Part shown: positions 1 through 5,144 of the stretch, one piece after another
How the letters are laid out: every line of letters begins with the position of its first letter
Position numbering within the stretch: the first letter of the stretch is position 1
Source of the DNA: Clostridia bacterium
GTDB taxonomy: Bacteria > Bacillota_A > Clostridia > Christensenellales > Aristaeellaceae
Length of the DNA: 6,450 nt
Direction of reading: 5' to 3'
NCBI GenBank assembly: GCA_017648805.1
Contig: JAGCIC010000159.1
Location: 1-6,450, forward strand
The notes under the pieces: model-generated
Told to the model about the DNA's origin: nothing
Database searches by the model: none
Seen by the model: only the letters and a program-made list of their open reading frames with translations
Made by a program: the position numbers and the translations under genes

Positions 1-1
1 C

Positions 2-757
2 TGGAACTACGCCGAAAACGGCAACGAACTCAGGATAGAGGGCCCCATAGACAACGAGACATGGTGGGGCGACGAAGTGACCCCCAAGGCCTTCAAGCAG
101 GAACTGGACGCCCACCCGGGCGACCTGACCCTGTATATCAATTCCCCGGGCGGGGACGTGTTCGCGGCCTCCCAGATCTACACCATGCTCCTGGAGCGCG
201 AAGGCAGCGTGACAGTGAAGATAGACGCGGTGGCGGCATCCGCTGCCAGCGTGATAGCGATGGCGGGCACCACGGTGCTGATGGCGCCCACGGCCTACCT
301 GATGATCCACGACCCTATGACCTGCGTGATGGGCGCAAACAAGAGCGACCTCAAGGAAGCCATCAAGACGCTGGACGAGATCAAGGAAGGCCTGATAAGC
401 GCCTATGAGCTCAAGACCGGGCTGGACCGTGACACCATCGCCAAGCTCATGGAAGACGAGGGCACATGGATGAACGCCCTGACCGCCATGGAGCTGGGCT
501 TCTGCGACGGCCTGATAGAAAAGCCGGAAGCCCAGGAGGGAGAAAGGGCGAAGGCCAAGCAGGCCATGGAGCGCGTGAGCGCTCTTTCAAGCGGGGCCAT
601 CCCCGTATACAACCAGGCAAAAATGGCCCGGGCGCTTTTGGACAAGCTGGCCCCGGCCAAGGATCCCGAACCGGTGACCGAACCGGAAGAAACCCCCGAA
701 GCAACAGCGCTGAGGCAGAAGCTCGCCGCGCTTTGCGATAAATACGTAAAGCCATAG
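2..757 (+). CDS. ClpP-like prohead (head maturation) protease, 5' partial
   Basis: This is a serine protease of the ClpP/S14-like phage family, which digests the capsid scaffold domain inside the prohead. The reading frame is open from the left edge, so the true start lies outside the window. An in-frame GTG at 77 is probably not the start, because residues before it (RIEGPIDNETWWGDEVTP) are typical family sequence. 251 residues are visible. Counting from base 2, the INSPGGDV motif is at about residues 46-53. The likely nucleophile is the first Ser of SAAS (codon 239-241, residue 80) and the likely catalytic His is in MIHDP (codon 308-310, residue 103), matching the ASM and MIHQP motifs of ClpP. 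An acidic residue in the MEDEGTWMNA segment probably completes the triad. The C-terminal 75 residues are charged and Pro/Glu/Lys-rich. The capsid gene starts 13 bases after the stop, the usual neighbour. The family call is firm. Confidence 0.95.
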   Translation, partial: WNYAENGNELRIEGPIDNETWWGDEVTPKAFKQELDAHPGDLTLYINSPGGDVFAASQIYTMLLEREGSVTVKIDAVAASAASVIAMAGTTVLMAPTAYLMIHDPMTCVMGANKSDLKEAIKTLDEIKEGLISAYELKTGLDRDTIAKLMEDEGTWMNALTAMELGFCDGLIEKPEAQEGERAKAKQAMERVSALSSGAIPVYNQAKMARALLDKLAPAKDPEPVTEPEETPEATALRQKLAALCDKYVKP

Positions 758-759
758 AA

Positions 760-764
760 AGGAG
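760..764 (+). promoter_or_regulatory. Shine-Dalgarno site of the capsid gene
   Basis: AGGAG lies 6 bases before the ATG at 771, inside an A-rich leader (GAAAGGAGATAATT). This is a strong, well-spaced ribosome binding site, as expected for the most abundant virion protein, and it fixes the start. Confidence 0.85.
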
Positions 765-770
765 ATAATT

Positions 771-2105
771 ATGGCAAGCATCATCGAGCTCAAGCAGAAC
801 CTGCAGGACGTGCAGAACGAACTCAAAAACGCCGTGATCAAGGGCGGCGAGCTGGCGAACAACAAGACCACCCAGCTGGAAGACATGCAGAAGCAGTCTA
901 CCGTGATCGAAGACCTCCAGATCCGTGAAGCCCTGCTCAAGCAGGACCTGGACCGCATGGAGAACGAGGGCAAGCCCTCGCAGTCCGCCCAGGGCAAGAA
1001 GTCCAGCGGCTTCAAGTCCTTCGGCGAGTTCGCCCAGGCCGTAAGGAACGCCTCCATCAACGGCGGTTACGCCCGCGACGAAAGGCTGGCTGCGTTCAAA
1101 GACGCCGCCACCGGCCAGAACGAGACCACCTCCGCGGACGGCGGCTACCTGGTACCCCCGGAGTACGCCGAAGGCGTGCTGGACCTGGTAAAGACCGAGA
1201 GCGTGCTTTATCCCCAGGCCCGCAAAGTCACCATCACCTCCAACCGTCTGATCGAGAACTACATCAACGAGACCAGCCGCGTGGATCCCTCTTCCGGTTC
1301 CCGCCACGGCGGCATCCTGGCCTACTGGAAGGCTGAGGCCGCTCAGTACGCCGCGGTGAAGGCCGCTATCGGCGAGCGCACCACCAACGTGGAAAAGCTG
1401 ACCGCCTACGTCCCCGTGACCGAGGAGCTGCTTGAGGACGCTCCCGCTATCGAGAGCATGATCAACGACCTGGTGGCCAAGGAGTTCGCGTTCAAGGTGG
1501 ACGACATGATCATCAACGGCGCCGGCTCTTCCAACGTGCCTCTGGGCATCCTGGCGGGCGGCGGCCTTGTGACCGTGGCCAAGGAAAGCGGCCAGGCGGC
1601 TGCCACCATCAACATCGACAACATCCTGAAGATGAGGAACAGCCTGATCGCCCAGTGCCGTCCCAACGCCAAGTGGTATATCAACCAGGACGTGGAGATG
1701 GCGCTCATGAAGCTGGCGCTGCCCAACGGCTTTATCGCCTCCAACGGCTCCAGCGCGGTCGAAGAGATCAGCGGCACCTTCGGCACCAACATCTACACCT
1801 GGCCCGGCCAGTACGGCAACGCCGACGGCATGATGTTCGGCATGCCCGTGAAGCCCATAGAGCAGTGCGCTGCGCTGGGCACCAAGGGCGACATCATCCT
1901 GGCCGACATGACCCAGTACCTGATCGTGGAGAAGGCTGCGGGCATCACCCGTCAGGTCTCCATGCACATCCGCTTCGACTACGACGAGAGCGTGTTCAAG
2001 TTCTCCTGGCGCCTGGGCGGCCGTCCCGACTGGGGCAGCACCATCACTCCCTACAAGGGAAGCACCGCCAGGTCTCCTTACGTCGCTCTGGCGACCCGCG
2101 CCTAA
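771..2105 (+). CDS. HK97-fold major capsid protein
   Basis: This is the main shell protein of the phage head, 444 residues. Residues 1 to about 66 are a highly charged, heptad-like helix typical of the HK97 delta (scaffold) domain, followed by a flexible linker (about 67-80). The motif SADGGYLVPPEY (about residues 121-132) marks the start of the mature capsid fold. The protease upstream presumably cuts somewhere between residues 70 and 115; the exact site is not visible. Later landmarks are TAYVPVTEELLED, the helix with VAKEFAFKVDDMIINGAG and LGIL, the WYINQD segment, and a C-terminal FDYDESVFKFSWRLGGRPDW stretch, all typical of this family. Isoleucine is coded by ATC 30 times and ATA once, unlike neighbouring genes, which suggests selection for high expression. 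No frameshift or missing part is seen. Confidence 0.98.
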   Translation: MASIIELKQNLQDVQNELKNAVIKGGELANNKTTQLEDMQKQSTVIEDLQIREALLKQDLDRMENEGKPSQSAQGKKSSGFKSFGEFAQAVRNASINGGYARDERLAAFKDAATGQNETTSADGGYLVPPEYAEGVLDLVKTESVLYPQARKVTITSNRLIENYINETSRVDPSSGSRHGGILAYWKAEAAQYAAVKAAIGERTTNVEKLTAYVPVTEELLEDAPAIESMINDLVAKEFAFKVDDMIINGAGSSNVPLGILAGGGLVTVAKESGQAAATINIDNILKMRNSLIAQCRPNAKWYINQDVEMALMKLALPNGFIASNGSSAVEEISGTFGTNIYTWPGQYGNADGMMFGMPVKPIEQCAALGTKGDIILADMTQYLIVEKAAGITRQVSMHIRFDYDESVFKFSWRLGGRPDWGSTITPYKGSTARSPYVALATRA

Positions 2106-2118
2106 GAGGGCAGCGTAA

Positions 2119-2144
2119 CGGCCTCTCCCGCCCGGGGGAGGCCG
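2119..2144 (+). promoter_or_regulatory. Strong RNA hairpin between capsid and tail tube genes
   Basis: Bases 2119-2129 pair with 2134-2144 over 11 base pairs, all GC except one A-T and one G-T pair, closing a GCCC loop. The 3' side is followed by CCTGATAAATTACAG and not by a T-run, so it is not a canonical Rho-independent terminator. It lies 14 bases after the capsid stop and 29 bases before the next start. Plausible roles are protecting the 3' end of the capsid mRNA, acting as an RNase site, or partial attenuation; which one is inference. Confidence 0.7.
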
Positions 2145-2173
2145 CCTGATAAATTACAGTAAAGGAGAACAAT

Positions 2174-2752
2174 ATGGACGGAGTATTTACCGGCGTATTA
2201 GACGTCTACTACGCTGAAATGACTACTGCCGAGACCGCGAGCACGGCGCCCGCATACGGCACTCCCGCGATCCTGGGCAAGGCCATCCAGGTGACCGTCA
2301 CGCCCACCACCAACGAAGGCCAGCTGAGCGCCAGCAACAAGCGCGTAAAGTGGACCAAGAAGATCACCGGCTACGAGATCAGCATGAACACCGACAACGT
2401 GGATCCTGCCGTGCTCGCCAAGGTGCTGGGCCGCACCAGCACCACCAAGAAGGTGCAGTACGTGAACAGCGCGCAGGTGATCCCTTACATCGCCCTGGGC
2501 TTCTGCGCCACCTATGACGACGGCACCAAGGAGCTGTGGTGGGTGTACAAGTGCCAGTGCGCCGAGATCACCCGCGACATGAGGACTGAGGAAGGCGACA
2601 ACGTGGAGTACAACACTCCCACGCTGGAAGCCGTAGCCATGCCGCTGCTCAACAATGGCAACCTGGCCGCGGTGTGCGACACCAACGTGGTAACCGACAC
2701 CAGCATAGCCAGCGGCTGGTTCAGCGACGTATTCCTCGCGGATCCTGCCTAA
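2174..2752 (+). CDS. Major tail tube protein (phi13-type)
   Basis: This 192-residue protein resembles the phi13-type major tail proteins of Gram-positive siphophages, which stack as rings to form the tail tube. Family-like signs are the N-terminal VLDVYYAEMT segment, the AILGKAIQVTVTPTTNEGQL stretch (about residues 32-51), the central IPYIALGF...DDGTKELWWVYKCQ strands and the late ...EYNTPTLEAVAMP segment with the product ending in a WFSDVFLADPA tail. The start is set by AAAGGAG at 2161-2167, 6 bases ahead of the ATG. Seven of its eight Ile codons are ATC, the same bias as the capsid gene, consistent with high expression. It follows the capsid gene directly, where connector genes would normally lie. 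The next gene starts 3 bases after its stop. Confidence 0.85.
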   Translation: MDGVFTGVLDVYYAEMTTAETASTAPAYGTPAILGKAIQVTVTPTTNEGQLSASNKRVKWTKKITGYEISMNTDNVDPAVLAKVLGRTSTTKKVQYVNSAQVIPYIALGFCATYDDGTKELWWVYKCQCAEITRDMRTEEGDNVEYNTPTLEAVAMPLLNNGNLAAVCDTNVVTDTSIASGWFSDVFLADPA

Positions 2753-2755
2753 GCC

Positions 2756-3169
2756 ATGGCCATGAAGATAGTGGGCCTTGACGCGGCCCTGGAGCAGGCA
2801 GCGAAGGCAGCGGACCCGGGCCGGCTGGACGCCAAGTGCAAGAAAGCCGTCAAGGCGGGAGCCGAGACGATCAGGGATGCTTTCCGGCAGCACCTGGCGG
2901 GCCAGAACGTGTCCGGCAGAAGCAGCCACCAGCTGGAGAACAGCTTCAAGGTGGACCCGGTCAAGTACGACGCGGGCAGCGGCTACTACACGAAGGTGCA
3001 CCCGGACGGTTACGACAGCAACGGGCAGCCCTTTGACAAGATAGCCAACGTCCTGGAGTACGGACGGGCCAGCGGCAAGGGCCGCTATCCCTGGCGCCAG
3101 CCGACGGTGGACCGGGAGACGGCAAACGTGCAGGCGGTCATAGCCGACACGTTCAAGAGCACAGAATAA
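2756..3169 (+). CDS. HK97 gp10-like protein (head-tail/tail component)
   Basis: This 137-residue protein matches the HK97 gp10 family of small proteins encoded in head-tail joining modules; its role is tail-end completion or head-tail joining. Visible signs are an N-terminal helical region with a lysine-rich helix (residues 22-47, including CKKAVKAGAETIRDAF), a SGxxxHQLENSFKV segment (about 53-66), and the diagnostic IANVLEYGRASGKGRYPWRQPTVDR (about residues 96-120), followed by a C-terminal helix. No good Shine-Dalgarno site precedes the ATG at 2756 (a second ATG is at 2762). Because the tail tube stop lies 3 bases upstream, translation is probably coupled to that gene. In most relatives this gene sits before the tail tube gene, so its place after it is unusual. 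Confidence 0.85.
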   Translation: MAMKIVGLDAALEQAAKAADPGRLDAKCKKAVKAGAETIRDAFRQHLAGQNVSGRSSHQLENSFKVDPVKYDAGSGYYTKVHPDGYDSNGQPFDKIANVLEYGRASGKGRYPWRQPTVDRETANVQAVIADTFKSTE

Positions 3170-3196
3170 TCTGGAGGAACGAAGGGGGAGGAACGT

Positions 3197-3556
3197 ATGG
3201 ATTATGCCAGAGACTTAGGCCCGAAGCTGCTCAGGCTTACATGGCAGGGCGAAGAGCTGGAGCTTAAGTTCAACAATAACGCGATGAGGATCGCGGAGGA
3301 CGTCTACGACGAAGAGTACGGGAAGCTGGACTGCTCCTGGACCCGCATACTGATCGACCTCAGCAAGGGGAAGACCGGAGCCGTTATGGCGGTGTATTTC
3401 GCCGCCCTGAAGGCGACCAGGCCCCAGATCAGCTGGCAGGAGTTTTCGGACAAGTTCCAGCTTACCGACATACCCGAAGTGGCCGAAAAACTGGCCGAGG
3501 CCGTAGAGGAGAGCCTGCCCAAGCCTGAACCGGGGGACGAAGTCCCAAACGCGTAA
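3197..3556 (+). CDS. Tail assembly chaperone, short (unshifted) form
   Basis: This 119-residue acidic protein has the size and place of the gpG-type tail assembly chaperone, which helps tail tube subunits assemble around the tape measure protein. It begins with a strand-rich section (LRLTWQGEELELKFNNNAMRIAEDVY, about residues 13-37), then helices including GAVMAVYFAALKAT (61-74) and an acidic, proline-rich C-terminus. GGGGAGG at 3186-3192 just before ATG 3197 fixes the start; a second purine-rich GGAGG lies slightly further up. Its last codons hold a slippery heptamer in the correct phase, so a share of ribosomes should shift into the -1 frame and make a longer product. No sequence motif names the family on its own; the call rests on size, place after the tail tube genes and the frameshift signal. 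Confidence 0.85.
   Translation: MDYARDLGPKLLRLTWQGEELELKFNNNAMRIAEDVYDEEYGKLDCSWTRILIDLSKGKTGAVMAVYFAALKATRPQISWQEFSDKFQLTDIPEVAEKLAEAVEESLPKPEPGDEVPNA
3544..3550 (+). promoter_or_regulatory. -1 programmed frameshift slippery heptamer C CCA AAC
   Basis: CCCAAAC fits X XXY YYZ exactly in the chaperone frame: zero-frame codons are GTC CCA AAC GCG TAA. A one-base backward slip re-pairs the two tRNAs on CCC and AAA, so the next codon read is CGC at 3550. The zero-frame stop at 3554-3556 is only one codon downstream. Position at the 3' end of a tail assembly chaperone is where such signals are conserved in siphophages. Confidence 0.85.
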
Positions 3557-3771
3557 AGCCCGGGGACGCAGGCATACCCTGGGCACTCATGCTGTATATG
3601 GCGCTTGATATGGGAATAAGCGCCGGGGACTTCTGGGAACTGTTTACTCCCAGGGGGATCCTGCTGCTGGTGAAGCAGCGGAACAAACTGAACCGGAAGA
3701 TCCAGAAGGCGAAACCTGAGAAACGGGCACACGCGGCACCGCCGCCCCGCATAAACAGGATCCCACGCTGA
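3550..3771 (+). CDS. Frameshift extension of the tail assembly chaperone (gpGT-type T domain)
   Basis: This -1 frame is open upstream past the chaperone stop, so the full product is 118 chaperone residues plus 73 more, 191 in total. The extension begins RVKPGDAGIPWAL and continues with MLYMALDMGISAGDFWELFT. The pattern of a hydrophobic helix with DMGIS and FWEL recalls the C-terminal parts of tail chaperones in Gram-positive phages. It ends in a basic, Pro-rich tail (KLNRKIQKAKPEKRAHAAPPPR). The internal ATG at 3589 has no nearby Shine-Dalgarno site, so separate initiation is unlikely. In lambda-like systems the T domain recruits tail tube protein to the tape measure; that role here is inferred. 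A terminator follows its stop almost at once. Confidence 0.8.
   Translation, partial: RVKPGDAGIPWALMLYMALDMGISAGDFWELFTPRGILLLVKQRNKLNRKIQKAKPEKRAHAAPPPRINRIPR
3558..3584 (+). promoter_or_regulatory. Frameshift-stimulating stem-loop
   Basis: Bases 3558-3565 (GCCCGGGG) pair with 3577-3584 (CCCTGGGC) over 8 base pairs, seven GC and one G-T. The loop is 11 bases. The gap to the slippery heptamer is 7 bases (3551-3557), within the usual spacing for -1 frameshift stimulators. Loop bases 3571-3575 (GGCAT) could also pair with ATGCT at 3589-3593, giving a possible short pseudoknot; this second part is speculative. Confidence 0.75.
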
Positions 3772-3772
3772 C

Positions 3773-3807
3773 GCGGGGCACTGCCTTATGGCGTGCCCCG
3801 CTATTTT
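3773..3807 (+). terminator. Rho-independent terminator after the tail chaperone
   Basis: GCGGGGCAC (3773-3781) pairs perfectly with GTGCCCCGC (3793-3801), then after one bulged T the inner GCC/GGC pair closes a TTAT loop. TATTTT follows at 3802-3807. It starts one base after the frameshift product's stop. This would end or thin transcription of the head-tail genes here, so the downstream genes may rely on read-through, antitermination or another promoter. Confidence 0.85.
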
Positions 3808-3983
3808 GATAAGGCTGAAATAATGGGGCTATAAGCCCCGGCGCGGCTTTCGACATCTCCGGCGGCGCGCCCGCCTGCACGGCTGAACATGTTCCGCGAG
3901 GCTTTTACTTATTCTCCCTGCGCGGCCCGCACGTCTGCGCGTGTTCAAGGCGGGCTATATTTGGAAAAGGAGGCGGGCTTCCC
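3808..3983. other. Non-coding gap where the tape measure gene would be expected
   Basis: I see no supported gene in these 176 bases. They hold a small hairpin (GGGGC 3825-3829 with GCCCC 3835-3839, loop TATAA), a GGCGCG (3840-3845) that can pair with CGCGCC (3866-3871), and a Shine-Dalgarno site AAGGAGG at 3967-3973 for the next gene. A TATATT at 3956-3961 has no matching -35 element. The frame of the next gene is open upstream to the TGA at 3815-3817 but has no usable ATG, GTG or TTG start there. Confidence 0.6.
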
Positions 3984-4295
3984 ATGGAATGGCTGCCTAA
4001 TGTTATTACTATCATAGTCGCGGCTTTCGGCTCCACGGGGCTGTGGTCGCTGATAAGCAAACGCATGGAAAAGAAGGACGTGCGCACCCGGATGCTTCTG
4101 GGCCTGGGGCACGACCGCATAATCAACCTGTGCATGAAATACATAGACCGGGGCTACATCACCCGCAGCGAGTTTGAGAACCTGTACAAATACCTGTACA
4201 AGCCTTACGAGGACATGGGCGGCAACGGCACGGCCAAGCGCCTCATGGACGAGGTGAGGAAGCTGCCCGTCAAAAAGGACGGCTACAAGCCGTAA
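3984..4295 (+). CDS. Small single-helix membrane phage protein
   Basis: This 103-residue protein begins with a hydrophobic helix (residues 4-24, including NVITIIVAAFGSTGLWSLIS), followed by a basic segment (KRMEKKDVRTR). The soluble C-terminal half carries MLLGLGHDRIINLCMKYIDRGYITRSEFENL and the YLYKPYEDMGGNGTAKRLMDEVRKLP region. Proteins of this build are common next to holins in phages of Gram-positive bacteria; their function is not established to my knowledge and a lysis-associated or membrane role is inferred. AAGGAGG at 3967-3973, 10 bases ahead of the ATG, supports the start. It opens the group after the terminator and non-coding gap, and its stop overlaps the AGGGAGG used by the holin. 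Base composition is like its neighbours. Confidence 0.85.
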   Translation: MEWLPNVITIIVAAFGSTGLWSLISKRMEKKDVRTRMLLGLGHDRIINLCMKYIDRGYITRSEFENLYKYLYKPYEDMGGNGTAKRLMDEVRKLPVKKDGYKP

Positions 4296-4310
4296 GGGAG
4301 GGCCTGAGAC

Positions 4311-4535
4311 ATGATAATGAGCAACAAAGCATATGACTTCCTTCGCTTTATCGCGGAGATCCTGCTGCCTGCGCTGGGCGCTTTGTACGCGGCGCTGGGC
4401 CAGCTCTGGGCCTTCCCGTACATAGAGCAGATCGTGGGCACCATAGCGGCCGTGGACACGTTTATGGGCGCGCTGCTCAAGATAAGCAAAGCGAAGTACG
4501 ACAAGACCCAGCAGAACTTGAACGGGGGGGACTGA
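4311..4535 (+). CDS. Phage holin (Dp-1-like, two membrane segments)
   Basis: This 74-residue protein has two likely membrane helices, roughly residues 10-31 (FLRFIAEILLPALGALYAALG) and 36-58 (PYIEQIVGTIAAVDTFMGALLK), with a short polar N-terminus and a charged, Asn/Gln-rich C-terminus. This matches small holins of Gram-positive phages of the Dp-1 type, which time lysis by opening the inner membrane for the endolysin. The family assignment is from memory of the pattern FPYIEQIVGTIAAVDTF. AGGGAGG (4295-4301) is 9 bases before ATG 4311, so that start fits better than the ATG at 4317. No endolysin gene is in the window. It is odd that the holin lies between the tail chaperone and the tail-tip genes, since holins usually follow the tail genes. 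Confidence 0.85.
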   Translation: MIMSNKAYDFLRFIAEILLPALGALYAALGQLWAFPYIEQIVGTIAAVDTFMGALLKISKAKYDKTQQNLNGGD

Positions 4536-4539
4536 TAAC

Positions 4540-4806
4540 ATGACCCTCTCTAACGACCAGAAGGCCGCGCTGTACCGCTGGGCGGGCGTGCTCCCGACAG
4601 ATACTGCCGCCACGGCGGTGCTGGACGCGTGCTTCGACAGAGCGTGCGACTGGTACGAAAAGGCGGGCTGCGATCTTACGGATCCCGCCATAATCACCTG
4701 GCTGTACGACCTGGCCTGCTGGTACAACGACAACCGGGGCCGCTCCGACGCGGAGCTGCCGGGGTACATCGTTAAATCGGTGCACCACTTCAGAAACGAC
4801 ACATAG
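4540..4806 (+). CDS. gp6-like head-tail connector protein
   Basis: This 88-residue, mainly helical protein resembles the gp6/gp15-type connector family that forms a ring on the portal at the head-tail interface. Signs are an opening helix (SNDQKAALYRWAGV), a middle helix ending in ACDWYEKAGC, and the characteristic LYDLACWYNDNRG (about residues 55-67) followed by LPGYIVKSVHHFR at the C-terminus. The start at 4540 is 4 bases after the holin stop, with the G-run (4524-4530) about 9 bases upstream as a weak ribosome site; translational coupling is likely. In most phages this gene follows the capsid gene directly; here it lies more than 2.4 kb downstream among lysis and tail-tip genes. The family call rests on sequence pattern only. 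Confidence 0.8.
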   Translation: MTLSNDQKAALYRWAGVLPTDTAATAVLDACFDRACDWYEKAGCDLTDPAIITWLYDLACWYNDNRGRSDAELPGYIVKSVHHFRNDT

Positions 4807-4810
4807 GAGG
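4804..4810 (+). promoter_or_regulatory. Stop codon overlapping a Shine-Dalgarno site
   Basis: TAGGAGG joins the connector stop (TAG 4804-4806) to AGGAGG, 5 bases before the ATG at 4816. It fixes that start and implies tight translational coupling. The same arrangement recurs at 5131 and 5955. Confidence 0.8.
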
Positions 4811-4815
4811 CGGAC

Positions 4816-5133
4816 ATGGTAGAACACAGGATAGACGCCATACGCGGCGACAGCTTCGCCTTCTCTGTCCGGATAGACGACGCCCAGGGGCGGGAAGTGG
4901 AGAGCCTGACCTTCAAGGTGAAGGAGAACGGGGACGCGACCGCCAACCTGATCAGTCTGTCCATAGGCAGCGGCATCACCCAGGTGGAGGAAGGGCTGTA
5001 CTCCGTGAATCTGGACCCGTCGGACACGGCGGAAATGGATCCCAAGGAATACTACTATCTCTGCCGCCTGGGGCTGGACGACGACATATACACGCTGATC
5101 CGCGGGGCGTTCAATCTCATCAAAGTTGAATAG
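4816..5133 (+). CDS. Small beta-rich tail protein, similar to BppU N-terminal domain
   Basis: This 105-residue protein begins with HRIDAIRGDSFAFSVRIDDAQGREV, has alternating strand-like segments, then VNLDPSDTAEMDPKEYYYLCRLGL (about residues 64-87) and ends with TLIRGAFNLIKVE. This pattern, an RGDSF opening with a late DPxDT...YYY...G.FNL, is like the N-terminal Ig-like domain of baseplate upper proteins and like small uncharacterised proteins in Firmicutes phages. It lacks the long C-terminal part of true BppU proteins, so it is either a stand-alone domain or a different adaptor. It sits between the connector and Dit, so a structural role at the tail is likely but inferred. Both flanks use stop codons fused to AGGAGG. 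Confidence 0.8.
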   Translation: MVEHRIDAIRGDSFAFSVRIDDAQGREVESLTFKVKENGDATANLISLSIGSGITQVEEGLYSVNLDPSDTAEMDPKEYYYLCRLGLDDDIYTLIRGAFNLIKVE

Positions 5134-5137
5134 GAGG
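5131..5137 (+). promoter_or_regulatory. Stop codon overlapping a Shine-Dalgarno site
   Basis: TAGGAGG: the TAG of the preceding gene (5131-5133) overlaps AGGAGG (5132-5137), 7 bases before the Dit ATG at 5145, which it fixes. Confidence 0.8.
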
Positions 5138-5144
5138 GCCTGCC

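Noticed and set aside
61..408. A plus-strand open frame starting ATGGTGGGG within the protease gene
   Set aside because: Low-complexity Arg/Gly/Pro/Asp-rich translation in an off frame of the protease, whose own frame carries the catalytic motifs.
447..1967. A 506-codon open frame on the minus strand opposite the protease and capsid genes
   Set aside because: It lies opposite two clearly recognised plus-strand genes, has a His/Val/Leu/Gly-rich composition typical of antisense reading of GC-rich codons, and shows no family motif.
2119..2144. Rho-independent terminator after the capsid gene
   Set aside because: The stem is strong but no T-run follows it, so I list it as an RNA hairpin of uncertain role and not as a terminator.
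2198..3001. A 267-codon minus-strand open frame opposite the tail tube and gp10-like genes
   Set aside because: Shadow frame with no motif and no convincing ribosome site, opposite confident genes.
3589..3771. A stand-alone 60-codon gene starting at ATG 3589
   Set aside because: There is no ribosome site near it, and the frame is open upstream into a correctly phased slippery heptamer, so it is better read as the frameshifted end of the chaperone.
3933..3961. Possible promoter with TATATT at 3956-3961
   Set aside because: The position for a -35 element holds GTCTGC, which does not resemble TTGACA, and no extended -10 TG is seen; too weak to call.
3889..4017. A short open frame (ATG 3889) in the gap overlapping the next gene
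   Set aside because: No Shine-Dalgarno site, no recognisable motif, and it overlaps the start of the better-supported gene at 3984 in another frame.
3945..5045. A 366-codon minus-strand open frame opposite the membrane proteins, connector and small tail protein
   Set aside because: It covers four well-supported plus-strand genes with good ribosome sites, and its protein shows no recognisable domain; best explained as a shadow of GC-rich coding DNA.
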